From Mactromeris polynyma (Eukaryota; Mollusca; Bivalvia; Venerida; Mactridae), in contig JASFXZ010000003.1 in assembly GCA_032209605.1 (NCBI GenBank), positions 6,202,807-6,266,806 of the forward strand: a stretch of 64,000 bases of DNA, read 5' to 3'. The notes below the pieces were generated by a model, which saw only the letters and a program-made list of their open reading frames with translations, was not told where the DNA came from and did not search any database. Every line of letters starts with the position of its first letter. Positions within the stretch are counted from its first letter, which is position 1. Of the stretch, positions 13,401 to 28,400 are shown piece after piece. A program made the position numbers and the translations under genes.

Positions 13401-16400
13401 TAAAATTCTACTCTTGAAATTATAAAATGATCTTCAATAAATATTTAAAGCTAACACTTTGATGAAAATGTAAAACGAAAATTGGTTACAAAGTGTATTA
13501 AGGGATTTTTTTCAACTTTCACTTTCCATATATATTACATTTGAAACACAATAAAACAATCTTTATCTTAAAATCAACCAATGTGACCTAAAATTTTTAT
13601 TTCATATGTTCATTCAGACAGTGACTCCCATAAAGTATACCAAGTTGTAAGAAAATCTTTGCGCTACAAATATATAGTAAACTTGTATCGATTTTACTCT
13701 ATATTCATATGAAATATTCACGTTTTAATCTTCATTATCATGAATTCGAGCAAGGTGACCTATCATTTTTATTTCTTATTTTGGTTAGATACATTACACT
13801 GATCAAATATATAAAGTTTGAAATAAATCTCTGCATTAAAAAAACGGACTTATTTGTAGGATACGCCTTTAAATCCGAGGATGAGAGAGATAGATTGTGT
13901 ATTGTTTACTAGGAGACAACTATAACCAGTAAGAAAGACCAACAGTGAAAACAAATGACGGACATGATAATCATTTAAAGGCATTAATCACAATAGTTTA
14001 TTTGCATTGCTTTTGTGCAATTGGTATAATTTGGCTTTTTATGAGCTTTTGTAGACAGAATTTTAATTCATATATTTAGTAAATTTATGTATACAGTCAA
14101 ACCCATTATATCGACATTGCAGGGACCTAATAAAAAGCATTGACATATCCGAAATGGATATAGATAAATTTACCTACCAGTGGCACAAAGCAACATTGGA
14201 CCTAGTGCATCAGGACATTTAAGTCCCAGCTCAAGTATCAAGGCCATATTGTCTGTAATTCTGAACTCATGCTTACACAAGTTCAAACACTCTGACGACA
14301 CTCCTTGCTCTGAACAACAGACTAAAACAAGGAAATAATTAGATATTATTGACACATTGAAATAACATGTTACGGTTTAACACCATACTTAACATTTTAA
14401 ATGCAACTGTCAGCATATAAGATCCTAATTTCCAAGTTCAGATTATTATTTATTGGCAATGCCTTTATAAATTGCACCATATTTATATCAATGTTGCCAC
14501 TTACAATAGACCATAATCTATTCATGGAACTAATGATTGCAGTAATTCCTCACAATTTCATAAAGAACATAATTTTCATTATTTATTTTTAGTTTTCATT
14601 ATAAAATGTTGCAGTAATATAAAATGATACAAAAGCATTCTGTGAAACAGGGAGAACATTTATTAAAATTATCCCATCATTTATAATATACACAAATTAT
14701 CTACACTTCTTTCACAATTAAAACACAATAGTGCATTTTGTATTCTCGATTCTTCAGCGACAAAACTCGAGCAGAAAAACTATGCTATATGCATGTTGTA
14801 AGTCCAAGTCTGGGTATGTTGCAGCTTGATTTCAAGTTAGGCACATTTATAATACTCAGCACATTTAATAACACATGATATGGGATTTTCAAATTTTCAT
14901 TGACCGACATTTAGGATACTTAAAAAACTTGACATGATATCATTGCATGTGTATGCAACATGTATGCTAAATTTTATGACAATCAAAAGGTTTTTTAGAG
15001 TTTAAAAAGTAAAAAAATGAAATTAAAGAAGTATGGTTGGTAAAAATTGTGCGTTTTTTCAATGTTCTGAGGACATAATTATTCTTCTGTACATTCTTGT
15101 AAATTTTAAAATTCATTCTTATTAGTACCAATAGAGCTGAAATTCTGAACAAAATAAATATTTGAGCGCCACTGTACAATTCCAACCTCTCCTTTAAGTG
15201 ACGTTATTTCCAGAAAACCTCACATGTGACGACTCTATGTACTGACAGTTAGCAAAATGTGTCCCCTATAGCAATATGAAAACGAATTGACCATATGGAG
15301 TAAACATTGTTTCCAACTTGTAAATAGTTACATCACATGCTGCGTTTTCTCGAAATGACGTCACTTACAAAAGAGGTTGTAAATCCCATAGCAGCGCTCA
15401 TTTTATCATTAAAGAATTAAAATCCATAAAAATACATACCTGTCTCATTAAATGGTGTTTGTATATCACTTGACACACCTTCAGTAACAAGCATGAGAGT
15501 TAGTTCTGGTAGACTTGAACCCTTATCATTCACTGTCGAGACAATAACGTTATACACTGTTGCTGGTTTCAAATTTGTAATCTGATAACTGGTACCAGCC
15601 ACAACACGCACCTGAAATAACCAGTATGTTTGTAGATCATAAATATTAAATATAGACTCATAAAACTTGAATTCAAAACTGCAAAATAAAATGATACTTC
15701 AAAATATCTTTTGAAAGGACGCAATTCCATTTCAGTAAAATATCTAATTCAGTGTTAGGTTTGAGACAATACTTTAACAAAAGTTGCTTCATCCTATTTC
15801 CTTAAGACAATGGACTGTAATTATCTCAGAGCCTGATAATTTTTGTATTAGAATGCATTCAATTTGCACAAAACAAGAATATAGTAGAATGCCACTTATT
15901 TGTATAGTAATGCAATACTGTATTTACACACAATATCTCTAAATTTACAAGAGAGGTTTATATCACAAAAGTAAATTAACTGCTTCATAAATTTGAAACA
16001 CATGGATAGTGATATTAAAGTTTATTCACAGTGTGCCCTAAATGTCTATAACATGTTACTATGTTTGTATAGTCAATGATATAACATTAACACTAAAAGT
16101 TCACACTAAGAGAAACATTCATGATGAAGTGGTTATGTTTGCTGACTTCAAATCTAGTGCGCTTCACTGCCATGGTTTTGAATCCCACCCAGTATGTGAA
16201 GGAGCTATGCATCAGGCTAATGGAAAGTTACTTGTTCTATCCAGGAGCAATCCTATGCCCCATATAATGTTAGAATGGGCACCTGGGATCTTTCCCCATT
16301 ACAAAAGCTGCAACAGTCATTATATGACCCAGGCTGATTATAAAACTTAACACCCAATAGCAAAGAATTCACACTACCACTGCATAAAGATAAGTCATTT

Positions 16401-19400
16401 AGCATTGAGGGTAATCTAACAACATAAATGTCAAGATGTTCGATATCTACTCACACTTGTCCATATTGGTAAATCAGAATAACGCAGTTTCCAGGATACC
16501 ACGAACCATTCTCCTTCATTGGAATTGTCATATTTATCCCAAGCAATAACTGCAGAATCAGAGGTAACACTTTCATCCTCAATGTGAGTATTGTTAGGAG
16601 GGTAGGGCAATATTGCTGTAAAAAACACTCGGTATGATGACAACAAATCAATATTACACAAGAAGTATATACAGTGGAAACTCACTAATCCGGAAAGTTA
16701 CCAGTCCAGAAACTTCCTTACACCAGACAATTTTCACGTCCCATTTTAATTCCTTTGATGTAGCATACGAAAAAAATCCCCCAGTCTGGATCCTCCCTAA
16801 TTGAAATCCGGACGATTCCTTCAGTCCAGAATATTATTTAACACTTAAACCCAAACTCTGACCAGAACTTTCTGCAAAAATACATCAGACTATCTGACTG
16901 TGAATTTAAAGAAGCCATAGATAATTCTAATTGTCTTGGTGTGCAGACAATTAGACTATATCATGGTATGCATTCCGTTTTGTCGGGAACAAGGTCAGAA
17001 GGGGTATGCGGTGTACTAATTACAACGCTGCAAGAATAAATGGATTTATAATATTGTGAAAACATGTGGACACGTTTACATAAGTCATACCTGATCCCTC
17101 TATCATACATGCAGATATAAGGGGCATGTACGTCATACAAGAGACAATATCCCATGATAAGTAAACCTCGCCCTGACATAGACGGTAACAATTCTCTGGT
17201 ACCTGGACTCGCTCACAACATGGTGTGTGGTTACCATAACCTGCAAAAATATATGATTATAAGTCAAGTCTGATTGAAACAGATTTTTGAGATTAAACCG
17301 AAACACTGAATTACAATACACATCAAAATGTTCCCTGAATCATACAAAAAGCATACATTTGACATAATTATATAATTTGAGAATGAAAACTAGTTACAAA
17401 ACAACTAATTTCAACATGTATAACCTTGGAGCCGGAAGAATTCACTAGGTGTGTAGTGTGCTTGAAAACTGATTTTTTTGTGTCCGTGTGTTTGTTCGTG
17501 GTGTGCATGTGTTATGGTTGTTACTCAATTATATATAGTTAATAGAAGGCCATATAGTAAATAAGGTATACACATTTAATGTTAAACCTTAATATGCTAC
17601 CTTCTTAACATAACGAATTCATTATTATTATCATTATTAGTATCAAAGGATTTTAACCTCACCCACATCAAAGATGAAGGATACTTACCAGCCAGACACT
17701 GAGAGATGGTGTTCAGTTGTGAATGACAACTTAACAAAGACGCTGAATTGCCTCCCATAAAAAACGTGTCAGCGGAACAGTAACTCTGACATTCTGCAGA
17801 CACATTTGTCCTCTTGCAACAATCTACAAACAACAAAAACATATCAGATTCTTTTCTGCAACATACCATACTTTGAAATTATGCTATGAGCTGGGCCACG
17901 ACAAAACCTGTATTAGTGACCAAAATGTCCATTTTCAGGTATATTGTAAACACATTTTCTAACAAACATATGTTTCCACTATCATTTAATACCAAAAGTA
18001 TTAAAATTGAATGTCAAATTTTCTTTTTATAGCACGTCCAATATTAAGAGCAAGATGCAAAAGTAAGCTACAAAATGATAATGTTGCTTCAGAATGTACA
18101 AAATTCTTCAACAATCTTCTGCTCTTCAAATGAAAAAACAAATAATGCAATACTTATAAATATTTCCATGTTTGTTTAATTCTATGAATCACAATTAAGC
18201 CAACAAAACATCTTCGGACAAAGCGCATAGTTTGTGATGTCAAAACTCTGATTGGGAGATACTCGACGTCATAACCAACGTCACTAATACAGGTTTTATC
18301 ATGGTGCAATAAATATGGTTATAAATGATTTAAAAATTTATGATTTTTATAAACTGACTGATAGAGATTAATAGGTTTGTGACGTGGAATGAGAAAGTTT
18401 ATCAGGCAAGGTGGAGGAATTTATCGAGTGAGCCGAAGGCGAACCCGAAGTTTACCAGAGCCGAGCCTGATAAACTTTCTCATTCCACGTCACTAACCTA
18501 TTATTCTATTTATCCTGTCACTTCTTGTGTTAAGTAAGGGGAAAATACCTATATCATCCGGGGTGACCGTGCGGTCAAGTTTCTCATGAAAATAACGTAT
18601 TAATCAGTAGCAATAGCAGTACGTACCCCACCAAACCTCCTGATCATTTACTTTTACATTATTAACCATAAAATCTCGATGCTGGTCTCAATAAAGATGG
18701 AATATGAAACACAGATGCAAAGGTCGACCTAGATTACACTTAATATCTCAGACTTAAGTTCTAAAATAAAATATGTTGTTACCAAACAACTGAATATCAC
18801 AATCATATTCTCTCAGAATGGTACTTGCCTGATATTGTATCATTTCTGTCACTTTTCGAAACCACCGCTAAATAAAATTGAAGAAACATTCGAAATTCAT
18901 TAAATCTGTCCCAAAAACTACTACATCTTTGAATTGCAATATCATAATTAGACAGAATAATCCATAAAAATTGATGTATGATACACGTATGAAACATTTT
19001 AAACAGTATTTCAGTTGTGTTAAATAAATATCAATAAAAAACACAGCACACTCATATCAACTATGTATCCAATAATCAGATATCTTTAAAACAGGTTTTA
19101 CTGTAAATGAATCTTACCCCCAGTAGCAATGACCACCATGTACGACGGTTGACTGGCTCCAGTGCTTGCAACAGCAACAACTCTCACCTCACATATCGTA
19201 TTCAATTCTAGACCTCCCAAAACTGCAGTGTAGGTACTCATTGAGACAGCTGATTTCTAACAAAACAAGAGCATATAAATGTTCAATCAAAGCATTAAAT
19301 CAAAGAAAAATACAAACAAACACCAGCGATTAGTAGTGCACTAAACTATTTAAAAGAGTACAGAACAATTAAATGAGTGCGGCTATGGAATTTACAACCT

Positions 19401-22400
19401 CTTCTGTAAATGAGGTCATTTCAATGAAACGCAACATGTTATGTCACTATTTGCAAGCAGGAACAAATATATTAACTTCAAATGGTCACTTCAATTTTAT
19501 ATTGCCATATGAGGCATATATTGTTTACTGTCAGTACATGGTGACGTCACATGTGAAGTTTTCTGAAAATGACATCACTTAAAGAAGAGGTTGGAAATCG
19601 TACAGCGGCCCTGGTATAAGAAGAATTAATTATGATAATGTAATAAAACAAAGTTTAGTATTGACTCATACAGTTGTCAACTATGTTCAACATTATTTTT
19701 CACAATGATAAAAAGTTAACAAACTTGTAGTATGAACTCAAAGGAACTGATTACATGACCAATGTAACATCCTGTTATAATTTCATTACAAAACTTAAAA
19801 TATTTCCTGGCAGATATATCACCACACAAAAACTGAGTGAAAACTGTTTCTGTGTTAATAAACAAAAGAAAATAAGAAACTTCCGATTTGTACACATAGT
19901 GTTTGTTGTGTTAAAGAAAGGAGATAGGTAACATTAACCTTGACCTGTGTTATCAGGGTTCATGAATTTTAGCAATTATGTTTGCACTGTTAATCTTCAA
20001 CAACGTGAAACTCGTTATGGACGTGCATGAATTGTTCAACATGTCCTCTGTGGTATTCGGTCAATTTAATTGTCTTACTGATATTATTGTCAAGTGAATG
20101 AACACGCTTCAAAATTTGTAAAAAAACAACATTTTTTACATTGTAGCATTTTTAGTATGCCAAGAATACCCAATAAATTACACAAACGTGTGATTGGTAT
20201 GGTATGCTTGATCCTGGCATGTCGACAGAAGACGTTACAATGCATGTTGTGAGTTCTAGTCAGGTGGTACGAAATCTTCGTGCACGATTTAGAACGACAG
20301 GACACACCAACGACGTGCCACGTTGTGCACGTCCGCGTGTTATAACGCGTGGTCTAGACCGGTATATCATCAACATGCATTTGCGCAAACGATTCCAAAC
20401 TGCCACTGGTACTGCTGCTAACACACCTGAGCTTCATAATAACCGAATCAATGGGCAAACTGTTCGTAATCATCTGCGGGAGGACGGTTTACACAGACGA
20501 CGTCCTTACGTCGGATGCGTTTTAAAGCAACGTCATCGTGTAAATCTTCTTAATTTGGCACGTGTACACAATCGTTGGATACGATGACGCTGGAATACCG
20601 TTCTTTTTTTGAATGAATCCAGATTTTGTTTACATTGTGGTAATGGCAGTAGGAGAAATGAACGCTATGCTGACTGTTGTGTTCTTGAACGAGATCATTT
20701 CGGGGATGGGGGTTCTGTCACGGTTTGGGCAGCCATTGCCCATGGTTATCGTTCACCACTAGTCGTCATTAATGACAATTTAAATGCTCAACATTACCGC
20801 GATGACATTCTCGCTCGTCACTTGTTCCATGATAATGCCACATCTTATACAGCTAGAGACACTGTAAATTTTCTTATAACAAACAACATTGATTTCATTG
20901 ATGACTGACCGCTAAGAGTCCTGATCTCAACCCAATCGAGCATGTCTGGGATGTTCTGGACAGACGAGCGAGGCGTCATCCCAAACTACCAGCTAACGTC
21001 AACGAAATTCGTCAAACGCTCATTCAGGAATGGAACAATATTCCACATGCAGAAATCAACACCTTAGTCAATTATATGCGTCGGTGATGCACTGCAGTGG
21101 TCAACTCAAGATGTGGTCATACCCGTTATTAAGTGTTATTTTTGTTTTTAACCCCTACCTCACTTGGTCAAACTTTTCCCCATTTTCTGTTAACCTTCGG
21201 CGATCATTTTTGCACCTAACGATGCATATTGAACACTCTTTAAACGCATATATAACAATGATTCCCCTGATTTGTTTTCACCCGGCTATGTTTAAGCAAA
21301 ATTAGCGGAAGTTTCTTATTGTGTTAAGTTAATATAGTTATGCAACAGTTAAATCAACCAGCCTTTCGTTTTCATGAAATCTAAATGAATGAAATTTCAT
21401 CTGAAAAATTAAAGTTAATTACTCAAACCTTTTGCCAATTTTTATAACAATTTATAATTGTATTACATCGCAGGAGCAAAAAGAAGTTTTAAAGTCTAAG
21501 TCTGAGTTTCAGTCTTAAATTGTTTGTTACTATAAGGCCCCAGCTTTTTGCTATCAACTAAAACTCACAGAGATAAAAGCGCTGTCTCCTGTCTTTCGAT
21601 ATTGCACCTTGTATCCAATGACAAGATCAACATTGTCTTCTGGTGGTTGCCATGACACCAGTATCTCTTTTCCCAAATTGATAGCTGAAACTGCAGTTGG
21701 TTGACTTGGCAACAAAACTGTAATAAATATATAATTATATATATAATAGAAAACAAAACATTTCTGCATCAGAATCATTGTACATTCCACTTACCATTTC
21801 ATACTGCAATGTCGTTTTTATAATTCCACATTTCTGTAGTTTGAGAAATATTATGACATATCAGCATTAATGAAAATTGAACTGAATTGAAAATTGAATG
21901 ATCAAATTAAGAAACATCAACTGTATAAATAGACAATATTTAACTGGATGATTTTGCAGAATTTACACTGGCTGCCGTTAGCAAACAATAGATAGTTCCA
22001 TCATTTACAATATTTAACTCCCTTGTTCTGAACAGTCGGCCATATTGATAGGCAACTTACCTTAAAAGTTTATAGGAATTATAATGCAAATGATAATAAA
22101 ATAATCAGATATCAAAAGAACCTTTTCATTGTGCTCATGTGGGCAGTTGAAGAAAAAGTGGTTGTCGCATGCAAATTCTCTTGATATTTACTCAATTATC
22201 ACATAATTATTTGGGACTTAGTCCTATAAGGGTTTATCAGTTTTGTCTATCGAAATGGCTGATGATTATGAACTAGGGAGGTAAATATTGTAGAGGTGGG
22301 AACTATCTATTACTGTTCAGGAGTGGCCAAAGCTAGATTGTACATATCAATAAACTCACACTGTCCTTCTTTCAAACATTCCACCAGACTGATAGAAGGT

Positions 22401-25400
22401 ATACCAATACACGAAGAGTAATCTGTGCCGTCTGCTTCACCATAACCATCACATAATTCAAGACAAAGGTCAGACATGCCACTACGCATACAACAACCAA
22501 GATGATTCCTTCCATCTGTTACAAAGAAGAAGACAAATGTCCTTACAAGACTGTGCACTGGCACTGTCAAGCTTAAGGCATTATTTCCCAGGTTCCAGAC
22601 TATGGCCTGAAGTTTTCCCATTATTCAATTCCAACAAGTGTGCCAATAGCATTTCCATGGTAATATATATACAACATTTATAATATTTCTTTTCTTACAA
22701 TGTTAAGCCAATGATGAATAAAGTTCTTGACAAAATAGCAGCCAATGCTACTGTTAGCACAGTATACAGATGCTGGTAGGGCTGTCATTGGATTATCAAC
22801 ATTTTTTTCTGTCAATCGATTTTGATACATACACACAAATATCAATAGTGTGACAGTAAAATATAGGAGAAAGGACGAGTACAGTCTAAAAATGTGCCAA
22901 AATAGCGTAACATTGCTTTGTAGTCGACCGCTTGTTAAACAGTGCTTTACTGGATAGTGCATTCCAAATGTTGGCAATATAATAGTGTGAAGTAACAAAT
23001 ATGGATTAATTACTTAAATGGTATCTTGATGTCAAGAAAATATGAGTTGAAAATTTAAATATATAGGGCATACACACATAAACATACAGAAACTATTTGA
23101 GTTGAGCTGAGGAATTTAACAATATAATCAATATATCTTCAATATTTTTCCGATATATCAATATCGTCGATATGCAAATATTTGAATCAATGACAGCCCT
23201 AGATGCTGGTATGGCACAAAAATATGTATTCAAGAGAAATTGCCATAAAAACTTCACTTAAATCATGACAATACTATGATATGTAATTGACATTAATGAA
23301 GCTATTATTAGCAAATTGCAATACTATAAATGTTATTATAATTAAAATCATAATAGTCTACAAGTTCTACTCAGCAAGAACCACAATTTATGACATACCT
23401 TGTCCACATGTTAAGACTTTGATTAAATTATTTTTCATACACACACCATCATTAACAGCCATCATAACATTAGTAATAGATGTACTAGTATCACATAATG
23501 GCAAGGCACATTCATGTACACCCTCTCTTTTACAACAGTCTAGAAGACAAGCAAAATATTGCAAACATTAGTGCATACAATTCGTCATCGGAATAAAAAA
23601 TGTAAGAGGGTAAAAATTAAATAAAAACTTAGGGGTAAATGGGGTGAAGAGTTTGTAGGCTGTATATTTTGAATTAGTGAGACGATAACAGCTCAAAAGG
23701 TACAATAGAAAGAGCCATGTTTACCTTATATTTGAACGAAGGCTTTTTATTTCCTGCAGTATACAAAGTGAGTTATACAAGCCTCAATTTTGCTATACAA
23801 ATAGGTTTCTCTATTATAAAAACGTCAACCACCCTTTGAGCCCCAATTGTGCGTACACTTCAAAAAGACCAAGCTAGGCCCAAACTGTCACAAACAAGGT
23901 CCATAACTTGAAATTATTCCCATCAAAATTCTGAAAAAATGGGTGAAGATTGGACGAAAGCAATCCAAATTACAGAACAGACAACGTTAATGTGTGACCC
24001 AGACAGTGATCCCACCATACAACATGTTAAACGACAGGCTCTTCAAAATAAACAATATTGTGTCCATAACATACAAAATTCTGTATATTATTCATGTACA
24101 TGTAGTAGGAAAATCTAGATGGTAGGGTAGGCTATGGCAGAGCTCACCAAGTGATATGCCTGGGGGCTTATTCACAAACATAATAGGACTGAAACTCAGA
24201 CTTTAAAATGATAAATGTTTTCTTTTCTCTCACACAAATATAATGTAACAGATGTTAATAAAAATTGGCATTAAGTGTAGGGTGGGTTATAACAATGATT
24301 CAGACAAAATTTCATTAATTTAGATTTAATGAAAAAATACTGATTGATATAAATTTTGCAAATTTAAAGTCTTAGTCTGAGTTTCAGTCTTTAAATCTTT
24401 TTGAATACACTTACCTGTAACATGGAAATGTGGGGCTGGCTCTTTTGGAGGAAGTCCTAGAAAAAAGGTAGAATAAATGACATAATGAAGGTACAACAGA
24501 ATAGCATGATCCCTTGCTTTGAATTTATGCTATTGGACGCGGTGCGAAACCATAAGTGAATCTTTCTTCAACACAAAAGTGTACCAATTAAAAGCAAGTA
24601 CTGGTTACTTAGCAATCATCGAGAGTGATAAGTTATGAGAATTTGTCGCTTTCTTCGTGTTTCAATATTTTTTCGTTTTCTTTGATATGACTTACACTGT
24701 CTCAATATCTAAAACACTTAATTTTTACATTAAGATATGCATTTTCTTTATATCGACAGGTTGCCTCTTGTTATGTCTGTTATGTGAAATTGTATATATT
24801 GTGTTTATGTTCACATGGGCCTTTGGCTACTGAATTTGCAAGAAACTATCTATCTATCTTGTTTAATTATTTGTAAATTAACATAATTACAGGTAAGTCC
24901 AAAGATACACCAATAATCATAACTTGCAGACATTGTTCCAAACTTAATATTAATCATACACTACTAGACAACTTTCCTCAAAATATATTGATATAGGACT
25001 ATTGGGGAATACTTCATGACAAAACATTTAGCTTAAACAAGAAGCATTTACATCAAAACTACCACATGGTGACTTTGAATCAAAGTAATATTTGTTAACA
25101 TGTTTATTATTCCTGAACTTATGAGTAAGTGTACAACAACTTAACATACAATAATCATCACCTAACCAACAGCATCATTCTCACAGACAAATCAAATATG
25201 GACACATCTTTCAGGAAAGTACAAACAACAAGATGTCCATTGTTCCTTTTTTGGATATTTATATTTGGTACGGCATGTGCTGGTCAAGATGTACACATTC
25301 TGAAGATAACCTTAAATGTTTAAGTACGAAAAAGAATAAGTAAAAAATTCACTAACCACCGACTTCCAAATGATGAGTGACTTTGGCTATTGGTTGCGAT

Positions 25401-28400
25401 CCCTTCACATAACATTGGTATGTACCCATATCAGAGGAGTCAACATTAGAGATGGCTAAATTCCAGAAGTTTGAGCCACCTTCATCTGAATAAAGTAAAG
25501 CAAATTCATTGGCCGATTTAATGAGTATCTGTCTTAAAGTTATCCTGAATAGTGAAATGGAGCAGCACATGAAAGGTGTAAACACTTACACAACAGGACC
25601 TGTGCACAATCGTAGGATGTGTAATGTTAGATCAGAATTGTAAAACAGGACCCTGTAGCATTCAAGCTCCAAGATCAACAAAGTAGCTTACACCTTATAC
25701 AAAATCTTAAGAAATATGTATAAGAACGTGTGGGTTTTTTTGTAATAAGGCTTCAAGTCAAATGAACAAGCAGGGTCATGTTATTACGTTTACAGCTACT
25801 TTATAGCGCTTTACTTCTGCAGTGCCAACTTTTGGCGTTTTTTAGAGTTTTCCAAATAATTTCCAAATTAACAAATGGGTCACAGAAGGTTACATTACTT
25901 TTATATACACTTTTTGGCGGTTTTTTTTTTTGGCGGATTAGAACTTGACTGCCAGTAACGCCAGATTGAAACCTCCGCCAATATAACCCGCTATACAGTA
26001 TTAGTGTGGAGGATGACCCGAGAGGGAGACCTAAGTAAAGCGACCATCCTTCCATAACCCAATGGGATAGCTTCATCACCTACAAATTATACGTCCCGTG
26101 AGGGATTCGGACCAACAGTGGAGTGGAGTTAGAGTTATAACCACTCCACCATAGATGCCCCCTACATAATTAAATACAACAAAACCTCATTTAAAGACCA
26201 TCTCAATAATGAGACCATCTCTTAATTAAGAATGCAATCTTCAAGTCCATTTGTAATGTTTAATCCACCTCAATATTAAGACCACCTCTATATTAAGACC
26301 GGTTTTCAAGAGTCCAAAAGGTGGTCTTATTATTGAGGTTTTACTGTAATAAAATAACAGTATAAATGTCGGCGTAGCCATGACAATGGCTCTCACAGAC
26401 AACCAAGTTAGAAATGGTAAAAATCTTTTCTTTATACATGTGATCAACCATTACCTTGAGGTCTGTATATTGAATACTTGAGTTCAAAACTATTCCCTGC
26501 TCTGATTGCTTCTCCGGTTGATATAGTTACATTGTGATCCACAAAATGCCAAACAACCTATAAATATAAACCTCCTCATTAGACTGATTTAACATCTTCT
26601 GACATCTCGTTTCATTGGTTGTCTGAACAAATCAATATTCATATATAACGTTTTATAAGTTATGAAGTTATTTTCATCAGTGTTCCCAATAACCACTCTT
26701 TCTGTATACAGTAACACCTCACTTATAAGATTACCTCACTTATACGATCTCCTCAATAATAAAATAACAATTTCAATTTAGGTCCTTTTTCACTGTTTTG
26801 CTCTCCATTCAACCTCAATATTATGACCACCTCAATAAGAAGACCAGTTTTCAAGGGTCCCAATGGTGGTCTTATTTTTGAGGTTTTACAGTATCTTTTT
26901 TTCCAAATTACACTACTGTAGCCAATATCATTATAAAATAAATGTTCTTTTTAGTTTTATCATCCATTGTTCAAAATGGGATTGAGGGAGGATTTTCATT
27001 TCTAGGGTGAGGGAGAATTTCCATTTCATACATCAGGAAAGTTGGAATAAATGTCTCTGACACTAGGCAGCAATCCACTTGCCTTTTAAGAAAAAAAAAA
27101 ATGTTGGGAAATGGCACAAACTTTTGGGAGTTGGGAGAGACAGTATCCATTTAACAGTAATCGATATATTATTGCCAAACTGACAACAGTATTGTATTCA
27201 ATGTGAAAATCACAATACTGTGTACATATAGTAAATAAAACTTTGAAATTACATATTATAGACATCGCAAGGTACTATGTATATGTTCTGTTGGGGAAAC
27301 ATGAAAAAAGAGAAATAGGATGTGTATGTTATTCATGACTTCAACAGTAAAGGGACTTAAAAAACAATTATCAAACAAGATGCAAATTCAAGACCACATA
27401 TGTCAAAATTTAAGAGGATCTTTGTAAACAAACTATGATTGAATTAGGAATAAGCATTGTACATGGAAAATGGAAAAAAGGGTAGATGGTTTGTCGGGAA
27501 TGAAGCTATACAGATCTGGCTTTAACACAAAAATATACCTGGTCTAATGAGAAACTGAAATAGTAATACAAGTTCATTTGAAAGTAGACAAAACACAAAC
27601 ATATACATTTGGTAGCAAAATATCTCGGGAACTATATAAGAGGTAATGAAATTAGCCAATGGGTGCAACCTGTGTTAATCACAATGAAGTCTAAGTCCAT
27701 GGGAATAACACAATAATCAATCAGAATGATGGTCTAGAGTTCAATTAACGGTTAGGCAAATGTTCTAAAGACACAAGCAACAAATAAAAGTGGTTCGTAA
27801 CAATATGACGATGAGATATATCGGGGATGCCAACAGTGAAGTGTGAAAAAAGATGACAATTTAGCAAGAGATCAAGGGGTGCACATATTTTGGATTTACG
27901 TTGATCTAAAAGATGGTCCTGATGGCCACGAAATCCGCGGATCCGTGGAAAAATTCACATCCCAGATATATGCAACTGTTGACTGACACATGAAAACTCA
28001 CTTGCCCAAATTGTTACCTCATATGAGAAGTTGTCCTTTGACATAAAAGTATATTAAACACCATATATATGTAAATATTTTATTTAGGCCATTATAAATT
28101 AATTGCTAGAATTTTATTCTAATTTGTTCTTAAAATGGTGGCAGGGTGTGAGGTTTAAATCTAATTAACTTAATTCTATTTCATGTAACAGTCAATGTTT
28201 TAGTTGCATGACACTGAAAATAATAAGCAATCTCTGTTTTAGAATCCAAAAAATACATGAATATAGAGCTGTCAATGATTCAGCAAAATGCAACGATATT
28301 TCAATATAATCAAGTATTGTTTACTAAAATGCCATTTACATGCTTGCCGGGCAGAGTTCATATTATTTTCACCTCTAGTTATGTCTATTACATGCTCATG

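Noticed and set aside
16042..16350. 102-codon plus frame, repeated at 62757-63002
   Set aside because: It is the SINE body read through its tRNA-like B box; shared by both copies because the insertion is ancestral.
22678..22998. 106-codon minus frame with hydrophobic stretch
   Set aside because: It crosses the border of the hAT MITE at 22777-23201; composition follows the AT-rich element.
25352..25585. Upstream AG at about 25555 as the acceptor of the last Ig1 exon
   Set aside because: It gives the wrong phase for joining to the exon at 26455-26557; the AG at 25486-25487 has a better pyrimidine tract and fits.
26090..26160. Possible tRNA gene on the minus strand
   Set aside because: A- and B-box-like words are present but a complete cloverleaf could not be formed; better explained as a SINE head.
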